From the NCBI RefSeq assembly GCF_041027365.1, contig NZ_JBFTEH010000003.1, positions 372,001 to 436,000 on the forward strand: a stretch of DNA of 64,000 bases, written 5' to 3'. The translations under genes were made by a program, and so were the position numbers. The notes under the pieces are model-generated. The model worked only from the letters and a program-made list of their open reading frames with translations, did no database searches and was not told where the DNA came from. This stretch comes from VKMB-3413 sp041027365. GTDB taxonomy: Bacteria; Pseudomonadota; Alphaproteobacteria; Rhizobiales; Rhizobiaceae. How positions within the stretch are numbered: the stretch's first letter is position 1; each line of letters opens with the position of its first letter. This document shows positions 44,857 to 53,717 of this stretch, one piece after another.

Positions 44857-46793
44857 GACAGCGTCTCCCCGGGCTCCAGCGGGTGCAGGCAGCGTGCTGC
44901 GAGCGAGTCGCGCTTGGGCGTCAGCGGAAGTTCGCCGGTGCGGCAGTCCGCCTGAACACGCGGGCAGCGGTCGGCGAAGGCACAGCCCGGCGTAAGCGCA
45001 TCGACCGCCGGCGGGCGGCCGCGGATCGCGTCCAGCCGGCGCTCCGGCTCGCCCATCACCGGGACGCAGTCGATCAGCATGCGCGTATAGGGATGCGCGG
45101 GTTCGGACAGCACTTCGTCGGTCTTTCCGGTCTCGACGATGCGGCCGGCATACATCACCGCGACGCGCTCGCAGATCTCTGAGACGACGCCGAAATCGTG
45201 GGTGATGAAGAGAACGGCGGCGTTCTTCTCGCGCCGCAGCTCGTCGAGGAGGCGCAGCACCTGCGCCTGCACGGTGACGTCGAGCGCGGTCGTCGGCTCG
45301 TCGGCGACGATCAGCTCCGGATCGTTGGCGAGCGCCATGGCGATCGAGACCCGCTGCCTGAGGCCGCCGGAGAGTTCGTGCGGATAGGCCTTCATGCGCT
45401 CGGCGGGGTTCGGGATGCGCACCAGCTCGAACAGCCGCCGCGTCTCGGCGTCCGCGTCGCGGCGGGAGAGCGGCCGGTGGGCGCGGATCGCTTCCGCCAC
45501 CTGGTCGCCGACCGGGAAAAGCGGGTGGAGCGTTGCCAGCGGGTCCTGGAACACGTGGGATACGGCGCCGCCGCGCAACTCGCGGATGCGCGCATCCCTG
45601 GCGTCGAGCAGATCCTCGCCCTTGAAGGCGACCGTCCCGCCCGCCACCACGCCCGGCGGCGAGGGGACGAGGCCCATCAGGCTCATCGCCGTTACCGACT
45701 TGCCGGAGCCCGACTCGCCGACGAGGCCGAGGCATTCGCCGCGCGCGATCTTGAGGTCGACGCCGCCGACAGCCTTGGCGGTGCTGCGGCCCATGTGGAA
45801 TTCGGTGCTGAGATCACGGACGTCGAGCGTCGCCTCCGGGTCGGGCTCCTCCTTCGGCCGGCGGCGGTCGCGGACGATCGCGGTACGCGCCGAGGGCCGC
45901 GTCAGCGCGCCGGATCTGAGACGCGGGTCGAGCACGTCGCGGATGCCGTCGCCGAGAAGGTTGATCGCCATCACGATCAGGAAGATCGCAAGGCCCGGCA
46001 CCAGCGACACCGCCGGCGCGGTGAACATCACCTTGCGGCCCTCGCCGAGCATCGAGCCGAGATCGGCCTGCGGCGGCTGCGCGCCGAGGCCGAGGAAGGA
46101 GAGGCCGGCCGTCTCCAGGATCATCCAGCCGACGGTGGTCGACAGGGTGATGACGATGGTCGGCAGGACGTTCGGCAGGATTTCGGTCGCAAGGATCCGG
46201 ACCGGCCCTTTGCCGGAGAGCTTCGCCGCATCGACGAATTCGCGTCGGGCAAGGCCGAGCGTGATGCCGCGGATGTTGCGGGCGAAGAAGGGGATGTTGA
46301 CGATGGCGATGGCGTAGAGCGCGTTGACGAGCCCCGGGCCGAGGATCGCGACGATGGCGAGCGCGAGGAGGATGTACGGGAAGGCCATCAACAGGTCGAT
46401 GCCGCGCATCATCGCCTGGTCGGTGCGCCCGCCCGCATAGCCTGCGACGAGCCCGATCGCCGAGCCGGCCAGTGCCGCGATCAGCGAGGCGGAGACGCCG
46501 ACGGCGAGCGAGACGCGCGATCCCCAGACGAGGCGCGAGAGGACATCGCGGCCGAGGGCGTCGGTGCCGAGCGGATGGGCCGCCGAGAAGAGCGGGGCGA
46601 GACGGTGGGCCGGGTCGGTGGCGTCGGGGTTCTCCAGCGGCAGGATGGGCGCGGCGAGCGCGGCGACGACGATCACCGCGAGGACGACGAGGCCTGCTGT
46701 CGCCAGCCGGTTGTTCATCAGAAGCGCGAAGGAGGAGGGGCGCGAGGAGTGCTCCGACCTCTCCGCGACGGGTTCTGCGGCCGCGGCGGTCAT
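44853..46793 (-). CDS. Fused ABC permease and ATPase (DppC-DppD type)
   Basis: A single 646-residue frame. Residues about 1-285 are a DppC-like permease with membrane helices and the EAA-type loop RREFVDAAKLSGKGPVRILA. A linker (PSARTAIVRDRRRPKEEPDP) leads to a complete ATPase: GLVGESGSGKSVTAMSLM near residue 350, ELSGGLRQRVSIAMAL near 469, and Walker B ELIVADEPTTALDV. The C-terminus has the Cys motif PGCAFADRCPRVQADC. The fusion is genuine in sequence: no stop or start interrupts it. Its ATG overlaps the dppB stop by four bases. Confidence 0.88.
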   Translation of the reverse strand: MTAAAAEPVAERSEHSSRPSSFALLMNNRLATAGLVVLAVIVVAALAAPILPLENPDATDPAHRLAPLFSAAHPLGTDALGRDVLSRLVWGSRVSLAVGVSASLIAALAGSAIGLVAGYAGGRTDQAMMRGIDLLMAFPYILLALAIVAILGPGLVNALYAIAIVNIPFFARNIRGITLGLARREFVDAAKLSGKGPVRILATEILPNVLPTIVITLSTTVGWMILETAGLSFLGLGAQPPQADLGSMLGEGRKVMFTAPAVSLVPGLAIFLIVMAINLLGDGIRDVLDPRLRSGALTRPSARTAIVRDRRRPKEEPDPEATLDVRDLSTEFHMGRSTAKAVGGVDLKIARGECLGLVGESGSGKSVTAMSLMGLVPSPPGVVAGGTVAFKGEDLLDARDARIRELRGGAVSHVFQDPLATLHPLFPVGDQVAEAIRAHRPLSRRDADAETRRLFELVRIPNPAERMKAYPHELSGGLRQRVSIAMALANDPELIVADEPTTALDVTVQAQVLRLLDELRREKNAAVLFITHDFGVVSEICERVAVMYAGRIVETGKTDEVLSEPAHPYTRMLIDCVPVMGEPERRLDAIRGRPPAVDALTPGCAFADRCPRVQADCRTGELPLTPKRDSLAARCLHPLEPGETLS

Positions 46794-47734
46794 CTCAGCC
46801 TCGGGTCGATCAGCATCTGGCAGATGTCGGCGGCGAGGTTGACGAGGACGTAGGCGGTGGCGACCACGAGCACGCCGCCCTGGACGAGCAGGATGTCGCG
46901 CTGGGCAATCGCGTTGACCAGCATCGCGCCGATCCCCGGCCACTGGAACACCGTCTCGATATAGACCGCCCCGCCGAGGACGAAGCCGGCCTGGATGCCG
47001 ATGACCGGGATGACCGAGACCAGCGCCGCCTTGAAGGCGTGGCGGTAGATCACCCGGCGTTCGGCGAGGCCCTTGGCCCGTGCGGTGCGGATATAGTCCT
47101 GGCGCAGCACCTCCAGCATGGCGGTGCGGGTGAGGCGGGCGATGACGCCGGTCGCGACGGCGGCAAGGGTGATGGCGGGCAAAGCGAGGTGGTGCAGGAT
47201 GTCGAGCGGCCCGCCGCCGCCATAGATCGCCACCATGCCGCTCGCCGGGAAGAGCCGCGTCTTCACCGCGAAGAACAGGATCAGGATCAGCCCCAGCCAG
47301 AAGGACGGCACCGAAATGCCGATGAGGACCAGAAGCGTGATCGCCTTGTCCGCGAAGCCGAACTGGCGCACGGCCGAGACGATGCCGGCGAGGAGCCCGA
47401 AGACCGCGGCGAGGACCAGCGCCGCGCCGGCGAGCAGCAGCGTCGCCGAGAAGCGCTCCGTCACGATGTCGATGACCGGCCGGTTCAAGGCGTAGGACCG
47501 GCCGAAATCGCCGTGCAGGATGCCGGTGATCCAGGCGAGGTATTGCAGCGGCAGCGAGCGGTCGAGGCCGAGGGAGGCGTTGAGCCTGGCGACATTCTCC
47601 GGCGTCGCATAGGCGCCGAGGATCGCGGTCGCCGGATCGCCGGGGATCAGCGCGATCATCAGGAAGACGAGGACCGACAGGCCGAACAGCACGGGGATCG
47701 CGGCGAGAAATCGCTTGAGGATGGTCGCGGTCAT
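46790..47734 (-). CDS. Peptide/nickel-type ABC permease (DppB-like)
   Basis: A 314-residue permease with six membrane helices. The N-terminus ATILKRFLAAIPVLFGLSVL and LIPGDPATAILG match DppB/NikB, and the EAA loop is near residue 210 (LRQDYIRTARAKGLAERRVI). ATG 47734 is used because the frame's earlier TTG adds a stretch unlike the family. It begins 292 bases from the start of the binding-protein gene, with a palindromic element between. Confidence 0.9.
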   Translation of the reverse strand: MTATILKRFLAAIPVLFGLSVLVFLMIALIPGDPATAILGAYATPENVARLNASLGLDRSLPLQYLAWITGILHGDFGRSYALNRPVIDIVTERFSATLLLAGAALVLAAVFGLLAGIVSAVRQFGFADKAITLLVLIGISVPSFWLGLILILFFAVKTRLFPASGMVAIYGGGGPLDILHHLALPAITLAAVATGVIARLTRTAMLEVLRQDYIRTARAKGLAERRVIYRHAFKAALVSVIPVIGIQAGFVLGGAVYIETVFQWPGIGAMLVNAIAQRDILLVQGGVLVVATAYVLVNLAADICQMLIDPRLR

Positions 47735-47797
47735 GCGGCGGCCTGCCTGGAATGGCAAGAGTCCGCGCCGGCCTCATCCTCGAAAGCCGCGCCCATC

Positions 47798-47977
47798 GCG
47801 CCCCCCTCTGCCCTGCCGGGCATCTCCCCCACAAGGGGGGAGATCGGCAGCTTCGCTGGTCTGCCGCCAGACTTCACCGATCCTGCAATCCCGGCAGATC
47901 GAGGGTTGGCGAGGGCCTTTACGCAGGGTCGATCTCCCCCCCTGGGGGGGAGATGGGCGGCAGCCCAGAGGGGGGCG
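47798..47977. repeat. Palindromic intergenic element 2 (RIME/REP-like)
   Basis: The arms, about 47 bases each (47798-47846 and 47931-47977), form an imperfect inverted repeat around about 84 bases. Each arm carries the same C-run, ACAA or similar loop, G-run hairpin as in element 1. The internal segment resembles the reverse complement of that of element 1. It lies in the transcript between the binding protein and dppB, where REP sequences in other bacteria stabilise the upstream mRNA. Confidence 0.85.
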
Positions 47978-48026
47978 TCTGGCGCAATCATGGCAGACAG
48001 AGAGCGAGCGTCGACCAGCCTCCCGC

Positions 48027-49580
48027 TCACCCCTTCGTCACGTCCTTCAGGATGAGCAGGAACGACGGCTCCAGTTCGAAGCCCTTCACCGCCGCCGTTG
48101 CCACCGCGTTCTGCTTCCAGTTCGCGATGAAGGCCCAGGGTGCGTCGTCGTGGACGATCTTCTGCACCTGTTCGTAGAGCTTGCCGCGCTTCGCCTGGTC
48201 GGTGGTCTTGCGGGCTTCGTCGAGCAGCTTGTCGACCTTCGGGTTGGAGTAGTAGCCGGAGTTGAAGCCGCCGTCCTTGGGCATGGCGTCCGACCGCAGC
48301 GCCAGGAAGGGCAGCGTGTCCGGGTCGTTGGTCATCCAGGCCATCTCGGCCATGTCGGCCTTGCCCTTCAGCCCGGAGTTCACGTTGGCGAGGAAGGTGT
48401 TCCACTCATAGGTCTCGATCCGCACCTTCAGACCGACCTTCTTCAGGTCCGCCTGGATCGCCGTCGCCATCGCGACGGGGTCGAGCATGCCGGAGCCGCC
48501 CTGCGCGACGTAGAAGGTCACCGTCTTGCCCTCGGCGCCGGCCTCGCGGATCAGCTTCTTCGCCTTGGCTGGGTCATAGGGATAGGGCTTGACCGAGCCG
48601 TCGGTGGCCCAGCCGAAGGCCGGCGGGATCGGCCCGGCGGCGACGTCGGCGGTCCCCTGCAGCACGTCGTCGACCAGCGCCTTCTTGTCGATCGCGTAAT
48701 TGACCGCCTGCCGCACCCGCTTGTCCGAGAACGGGCCTTCCTTGGTGTTGAGGATCAGGAACCAGAGATGCGGGCCGGCCTGCTCGTAGACCTTGTAGGC
48801 GGCGTTGCCCTTGAACTGGCTGAGGCTGTCCGGCGGGACCTCGACCATCAGGTCGATGCCGCCCGAGAGCATTTCGGCGACGCGGGTGTTGGCGTCGGTG
48901 ATCGGGCGGAAGACGACCGCTTCGAGCTTCGGCGCGCCGTCCCAATAGTCCTTGTTTCGGGTGACGACGACCTTGGTGTTCGGGTCCCATTCGGCGAACT
49001 GGAAGGCGCCGGTGCCGACCGGATGGCGGCCGAAGTCCTTGCCCCATTTCTTCACCGCGGCCGGCGAGACGATGAGGCCCGTTGGATAGGCAAGGTTCGA
49101 CAGGAAGGGCGCGAAGGGCTGCTTCAGCTTGAAGACGACGGTATGCGCGTCCTTCGCGGTGACGGTGTCGACCTGCGAGAAGAAGAAGGCGAGCGGGAAG
49201 GGGCCGGTATCGTGGTACGGGTTCTTGTCGTCGAGCATGCGGTCGAAGGTGAACTTCACCGCGTCGGCGTCGAAGGGCGTGCCGTCCTGGAACTTCACGC
49301 CCTCGCGCAGGTGGAAGGTGTAGGTCGTCCCGTCGTCCGAGATGTCCCAGCTCTTCGCCAGCGCCGGCTCGACCTCGAGCGTCCCCTTCTTGAAGCGCAC
49401 CAGCCCGTCATAGACGTTCATCAGGATGCGGAAGTCGTTGGTCGCGGTCACCGCCTGCGGGTCGAGCGACTTCGGCTCGGCAATCTGCCCGACGATGAGC
49501 ACGTTCGGCGGCGTCTGCGCGGCGGCAGGACCGATCAGGGCCAGGAGGAACGCGGCGGCAACGGTGAAGAACCATCTCAT
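48027..49580 (-). CDS. ABC substrate-binding protein, family 5 (DppA/NikA type)
   Basis: A 517-residue periplasmic binding protein. A signal peptide ends near AAA-Q (residue 22), and the family opening EPKSLDPQAVTATNDFRILM follows, then YDGLVRFKKGTLEVEPALAK. It is the solute receptor of the downstream dppB/dppCD/dppF membrane complex. The solute may be a peptide, nickel or another small polar molecule; the sequence alone does not decide. ATG 49580 is chosen by the signal peptide. It is the first gene of the operon. Confidence 0.9.
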   Translation of the reverse strand: MRWFFTVAAAFLLALIGPAAAQTPPNVLIVGQIAEPKSLDPQAVTATNDFRILMNVYDGLVRFKKGTLEVEPALAKSWDISDDGTTYTFHLREGVKFQDGTPFDADAVKFTFDRMLDDKNPYHDTGPFPLAFFFSQVDTVTAKDAHTVVFKLKQPFAPFLSNLAYPTGLIVSPAAVKKWGKDFGRHPVGTGAFQFAEWDPNTKVVVTRNKDYWDGAPKLEAVVFRPITDANTRVAEMLSGGIDLMVEVPPDSLSQFKGNAAYKVYEQAGPHLWFLILNTKEGPFSDKRVRQAVNYAIDKKALVDDVLQGTADVAAGPIPPAFGWATDGSVKPYPYDPAKAKKLIREAGAEGKTVTFYVAQGGSGMLDPVAMATAIQADLKKVGLKVRIETYEWNTFLANVNSGLKGKADMAEMAWMTNDPDTLPFLALRSDAMPKDGGFNSGYYSNPKVDKLLDEARKTTDQAKRGKLYEQVQKIVHDDAPWAFIANWKQNAVATAAVKGFELEPSFLLILKDVTKG

Positions 49581-49723
49581 GAAAAGGGGCTCCGTCTGTT
49601 CGACTGGTCGATGCCTTAGGATGGACCACCGGGAGGTGGGATCAACCGTTTGCCGCGACCAAAGACGGAAAAGGCGGGTCGGCGTCGCAGCCGTCCGGCC
49701 CCGAAGCCGGCTCGTCCGAGGCG

Positions 49724-50248
49724 TCAGTTCGCCGGCGCGCCCGGCACTCGCTGGACGAGGACGGTCATCAACTCCCGCTCGCTCCTGCCCGAGTGCTGCG
49801 CGACAGCCCGCAGCGGCGTCGTCGCGTCGGCAGCCGGGAAGCCGGCCTTCTGCAGGCTCGCGACCACCGCGTCCGCCGGCTGCCCGACGAGCCCTGCAAA
49901 GCCGGCCGCAGAGCCGGACAGGACCGTCTCGGCGAGGGCGAACTGCGGCGGGCCGCCCCGTTCGCGTGTGGCGCTGCTGCCGGTCGGCACGACGAAGAGC
50001 GCCGCCGCGACGAGCGAGACGGCGAGGGCTGCGAGCATCGGCGGGCGGCGGAAATAGTTCGAGAAGGCGCGCCAGTTGCGCCAGATGTGCAGCACGAAGG
50101 GCAGGATCAGCACCATGCTGAGCCATTCGTGCATGCTGTGGAAGAAGCCGGGGCCCCAGTGGAAGAAGATCAGCACGCCCGAAACGAGCGAGACCAGGAA
50201 GAACCCCGTGATGAGGGGCGTCGCATAGCGCTGGACGAGGGGCTGCAT
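49724..50248 (-). CDS. DUF4405 (cytochrome b561-like) membrane protein
   Basis: A 174-residue protein. The start QPLVQRYATPLITGFFLVSL and the His-containing helices FFHWGPGFFHSMHEWL and VLHIWRNW match DUF4405 proteins, thought to bind heme in a b561-like bundle. The soluble C-terminal part (about 60 residues, ending ELMTVLVQRVPG) has no known domain. Start choice is uncertain: ATG 50248 has GGAGG eight bases upstream, while ATG 50323 is a longer alternative. It lies alone, near the cytochrome c and aldolase genes. Confidence 0.7.
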   Translation of the reverse strand: MQPLVQRYATPLITGFFLVSLVSGVLIFFHWGPGFFHSMHEWLSMVLILPFVLHIWRNWRAFSNYFRRPPMLAALAVSLVAAALFVVPTGSSATRERGGPPQFALAETVLSGSAAGFAGLVGQPADAVVASLQKAGFPAADATTPLRAVAQHSGRSERELMTVLVQRVPGAPAN

Positions 50249-50546
50249 CGGCATGGCCTCCGGCATTGGGACGAACAGGTGCTCAGTGTAGCCATCGCCG
50301 CGTTTCGGTGTTTGAAACTTCATGACGAAGTGTAGCTTTCGCGGAAAATTCATCTTGCTGCGCAGTGCTTCGGCGTAATGGCCGCCGCTTCGAACGAAGA
50401 GCCGAGCCGCGCAGACAGTTCTAACCGATTTTAATTTGGTGGCGGCGTGCCGGACGACTGGACGCAGCCTTGGCGCGACGCCAATAAGAAGGTCCCGCGG
50501 CGCATGAGCCCGCTTGCCCGACTGTCCTGTCGAAGGAATACGACCC

Positions 50547-51458
50547 ATGCTGAGAACCGAGGCCGTCCGGAACATCCTGTCCTGGTACGAAGGCGAGACG
50601 CCGGGCCTGAAGAGCAATCTGTCGCGGCTTTTGATGCATGGACGCCTGGCCGGGACCGGCCGCGTCGTGATCCTGCCGGTCGACCAGGGATTCGAGCATG
50701 GGCCGGCGCGCAGCTTCGCGCCCAATCCGATCGCCTACGACCCGCATTACCTCTACGAGCTTGCCATCGATTCCGGCGTCTCCGGCTATGCCGCTCCGCT
50801 CGGCCTTCTGGAGCAGGGCGCCGACACCTTCGCCGGCGAAGTGCCGCTGATCCTCAAGGTGAACAGCGGCAACTCCCTCGTCTCGGGCGCCGACCAGGCG
50901 CTCACCGGGACGGTGGAAGACGCCATGCGTCTCGGCTGCGTCGGCGTCGGCTTCACCATCTATCCCGGCGCCGATGCCTCCTACGGGATGATCGAGGAGT
51001 TGCGCGAGATCAGCTACGAGGCGAAATCGCGCGGCCTGATCTCCGTCGTCTGGTCCTATCCGCGCGGCGGCAAGGTGTCGAAGGAGGGCGAGACCGGCCT
51101 CGACATCATCGCCTATGCCGCGCACATGGCGGCGCTGATGGGTGCGACGATCATCAAGGTGAAGCTGCCGTCGGCGCACATCGATCTCGACGCGGCGAAG
51201 TCCACCTACGAGAAGTATCCGGTCGACGTGAACGATGCGGCGGCGCGCGTCCGCCACATCATGCAGGCCGCGTTCAACGGCAAGCGCATCGTGGTCTTCT
51301 CCGGCGGAGCCGCGAAGAACACGCCGGAGCTCCTCGACGAGGTCCGCGCCATCCGGGAGGGCGGCGGCAACGGCTCGATCATCGGCCGCAACTCGTTCCA
51401 GCGTTCGAAGGCCGACGCGATCGACCTTCTGAACCAGGTCATGGACATCTACGCCTGA
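50547..51458 (+). CDS. Class I fructose-bisphosphate aldolase (DhnA/FbaB type)
   Basis: A 303-residue TIM-barrel enzyme cleaving fructose 1,6-bisphosphate to dihydroxyacetone phosphate and glyceraldehyde 3-phosphate by a Schiff-base mechanism. The substrate site VVILPVDQGFEHGPA and the lysine of TIIKVKLPSAHI fit the DhnA/FbaB family, and GAAKNTPELLDEVRAI is near the end. AAGGAA lies eight bases before ATG 50547. It ends at a hairpin shared with the cytochrome c gene. Confidence 0.92.
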   Translation: MLRTEAVRNILSWYEGETPGLKSNLSRLLMHGRLAGTGRVVILPVDQGFEHGPARSFAPNPIAYDPHYLYELAIDSGVSGYAAPLGLLEQGADTFAGEVPLILKVNSGNSLVSGADQALTGTVEDAMRLGCVGVGFTIYPGADASYGMIEELREISYEAKSRGLISVVWSYPRGGKVSKEGETGLDIIAYAAHMAALMGATIIKVKLPSAHIDLDAAKSTYEKYPVDVNDAAARVRHIMQAAFNGKRIVVFSGGAAKNTPELLDEVRAIREGGGNGSIIGRNSFQRSKADAIDLLNQVMDIYA

Positions 51459-51573
51459 TTCAACGGCGCGGCGTCCAGCGGCAGGGCTCGCCGCCGCCGC
51501 TGCCAGGCTCACGCTCGGGACGCCGCGTCCGGTGTGCGGATCGCAAGGGCGCGGAACCGAGGCTTCAAAAGCG

Positions 51574-51598
51574 AACGGCCGCCCGATGGGCGGCCGTT
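51574..51598. terminator. Hairpin terminator between aldolase and cytochrome c genes
   Basis: A perfect 11-base-pair stem (51574-51584 with 51588-51598) has a 3-base loop. T-richness follows on the minus strand only (CGCTTTTG), so it mainly ends the cytochrome gene. Confidence 0.75.
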
Positions 51599-51643
51599 GC
51601 ATATTGACTGGAGCTATCTGCAGCGCGGGATAGGCCGCGTCGC

Positions 51644-52087
51644 CTACTTGCTCGCGGCCGCCTTCAGGGCAGCGGCCGGATCCTGGCTCTTGCCGTCCGC
51701 GTCGAAGCTCGCGAGATAGGTGATCACGTTGATCCGGTCCTTCTCGTCCTTCAGGCCGGGAAAGACCATCTTCGTGCCCTTCACCACCGCCCGCGGATCG
51801 GTCAGCCACTTGTCCAGCAGATCCTCGTTCCAGGCGGTCTTGTCCGCCGCCCACTGCTTGAACGGCGTGGAGAAATTGTAGCTGGCCGGCTCGCCCGGCT
51901 TTTCGCCGACGACGCCGTTCAGATAAGGGCCGATGCGATTCTTGGCGCCGGGGCCGATCGCGTGGCACGCGCGGCACTTGTTGAACACCTGCTTGCCTGC
52001 GGCCGCGTCGCCGACCTGCTGCGCATACGCGCCCGAGGTGAGGGCGAGAGCGACGGCCGCGCCAGCGGCCAGAGTGATGATACGCAT
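51644..52087 (-). CDS. Class I c-type cytochrome
   Basis: A 147-residue periplasmic electron carrier. The signal peptide ends near YAQ (residue 22). Heme is attached at CRACH (residues 38-42), and the distal methionine is in KGTKMVFPGL near residue 107. The overall pattern FNKCRACHAIGPGAKNRIGP is that of cytochrome c2-like proteins that donate to oxidases. GGAGGATCC precedes the ATG. No oxidase subunit is adjacent. Confidence 0.92.
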   Translation of the reverse strand: MRIITLAAGAAVALALTSGAYAQQVGDAAAGKQVFNKCRACHAIGPGAKNRIGPYLNGVVGEKPGEPASYNFSTPFKQWAADKTAWNEDLLDKWLTDPRAVVKGTKMVFPGLKDEKDRINVITYLASFDADGKSQDPAAALKAAASK

Positions 52088-52785
52088 GGATCCTCCACGA
52101 ATGAATCGGTGCCAATGGGCCCAACCACGCGGATCATATTGAACGATTCCAGATATTGGCAACGGTTGCGGGGGGCGACATCGTGGCCGCATTCGTTCCC
52201 GGCTCCGGGCGTCCGCCGATGCGCGCGAGGAAGCGCGGGCACCCGCGATCCAGCCCTCCGCGCGAGGACGCCCGACAGTCACACCAATTCGTGAGCGGCT
52301 GCCGACTTTTCCGTGGGGTGCTTCGCGCTGCAATCAAGGCGGCGCAAATGTGGCCGCGCTTGCAGCGGTGCGATCGAGCGGAACGGGGAGCGAAAGGCTC
52401 GAAAGGCGGGCGAAGCGGGGTCCAACGGGGCCGGAAGCGGTGCGCCGGGGTCGGATGCCTTCCGTAACGATAGGAAAACAATCTGCCTTGAAGTTGCCAT
52501 CTTCGTAAACGGCGAGCGCGTTCGCCGCTTCGGCGTAAACCATGGATTTTAAGACAGAATCAACGGTCCGCGGTTAGCAAGGGTTTACGACGCTCTGGTG
52601 GGTCGGACGGGCCGTTGCAGTCCGGCAACAGAGCGGAGAAGACCGCAGTCCTGCCATGTTTCCGGCACGGCGGCGACCCATAACCCCTCGCGAACCCGCT
52701 GGAACGGGTATCGCACATCCGGCCCCCACGCGGGCGTAGAGGCCGGATCAGATGTCGCGGAAGCGACGGAATTTGGAGTACAGTC
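52088..52785. other. 698-base divergent intergenic region
   Basis: Promoter region for the cytochrome (leftward) and the outer-membrane protein gene (rightward). A small hairpin ACCCG-CTGGAA-CGGGT lies near 52695-52710. Short open frames are present on both strands but none has a credible start, ribosome-binding site or conserved composition. The part from 52480 on is more AT-rich and probably contains the omp promoter and a long leader. Confidence 0.4.
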
Positions 52786-53565
52786 ATGAAACGCGCTCTT
52801 CTGCTTCTGGCCGCCTCGGCCTTCGTCACGCCGGCCTTCGCCGCGGACATCATCGCGCCGCAGCCGCCGGCTCCGGCTCCGATGACCATCGAGCCGGTGA
52901 CCACGACCAAGACCTGGACCGGCATCTATGTCGGTGGCCAGGCCGGTGCCGCCTTCGGCAACAGCGACAACGGCGCCGTGTTCGATCCGGGCAACAACGG
53001 CGCCTTCAACAACGGGCTCTTCGGGCACGACAACAATGCCGGCTTCGTCGGCGGCGCCCATGTCGGCTACGACTACGAGCTCTCGAACGGCTTCGTGCTC
53101 GGCGCGGTCGCCGACATCAACTACATCGACGGCAAGGAGAAGCGCTCCTACACCGTGGGCGGCGGCACCTTTTCGACCGAGAGCGACCTCAACTACTTCG
53201 GCACGGTCCGCGGCCGTCTCGGCTATGCCTTCGACAGCCTGCTCGTCTACGGTTCGGGCGGTCTCGCCTATGCCGGCGTCGACAACAAGACGACCTACCC
53301 GGCGGGCGGCAACTACGCCGGCTACAATTTCAGAACGAGCGGCGACAAGGCCGACTTCGGCTATTCCGTCGGCGGCGGCGTCGACTACCTCGCGACGCAG
53401 CATCTCTCCTTCGGCGTCGAGTATCTCTACACCAATCTCGGCTCGAACAAGCAGACGATCACCGGCACGAACGGTGCCAACACCGTCAGCTTCAGCAGCA
53501 ATTCGAACAACAACGATCTCGACTTCCACACGGTCTGGGCCAAGGCCTCCTACCGCTTCAACTAA
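52786..53565 (+). CDS. Outer-membrane beta-barrel protein (Omp25/RopB-like)
   Basis: A 259-residue protein. The signal peptide ends after FAA (residue 20), and a Pro-rich linker follows (APQPPAPAPM). The barrel begins TWTGIYVGGQAGAAFG and has alternating strand patterns throughout. It ends with the aromatic C-terminal YRFN expected for assembly by BamA. The closest relatives by pattern are the Omp25/RopB porins of rhizobia and Brucella. It has a long leader and is followed by tandem hairpins, as expected for a highly expressed gene. Confidence 0.9.
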   Translation: MKRALLLLAASAFVTPAFAADIIAPQPPAPAPMTIEPVTTTKTWTGIYVGGQAGAAFGNSDNGAVFDPGNNGAFNNGLFGHDNNAGFVGGAHVGYDYELSNGFVLGAVADINYIDGKEKRSYTVGGGTFSTESDLNYFGTVRGRLGYAFDSLLVYGSGGLAYAGVDNKTTYPAGGNYAGYNFRTSGDKADFGYSVGGGVDYLATQHLSFGVEYLYTNLGSNKQTITGTNGANTVSFSSNSNNNDLDFHTVWAKASYRFN

Positions 53566-53583
53566 GCGGTTCGTGTGATCCGA

Positions 53584-53664
53584 CGGCCCCGGCAGGTACC
53601 GGGGCCGGACGAGACGGAAATGGAAAGCCGGCCGGATCGCTCGATCCGGCCGGCTTCATTTTTG
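53584..53664. terminator. Tandem hairpins downstream of the outer-membrane protein gene
   Basis: The first hairpin is 53584-53592 with 53599-53607 (9 base pairs). The second is 53625-53639 with 53642-53656, a perfect 15-base-pair stem with a 2-base gap, followed by CATTTTTG on the plus strand. It also faces the converging sugar-kinase gene. Confidence 0.85.
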
Positions 53665-53717
53665 CGAGCGATGCTGTTCCGTGTCAGGCCGCCGCCGGGT
53701 TCGCTTGCGCCGCCGGT

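Noticed and set aside
52313..52552. A 79-codon open frame in the region between the cytochrome and outer-membrane protein genes
   Set aside because: Composition is Arg/Gly/Ala-rich and no ribosome-binding site or domain is visible; it overlaps the likely promoter and leader.
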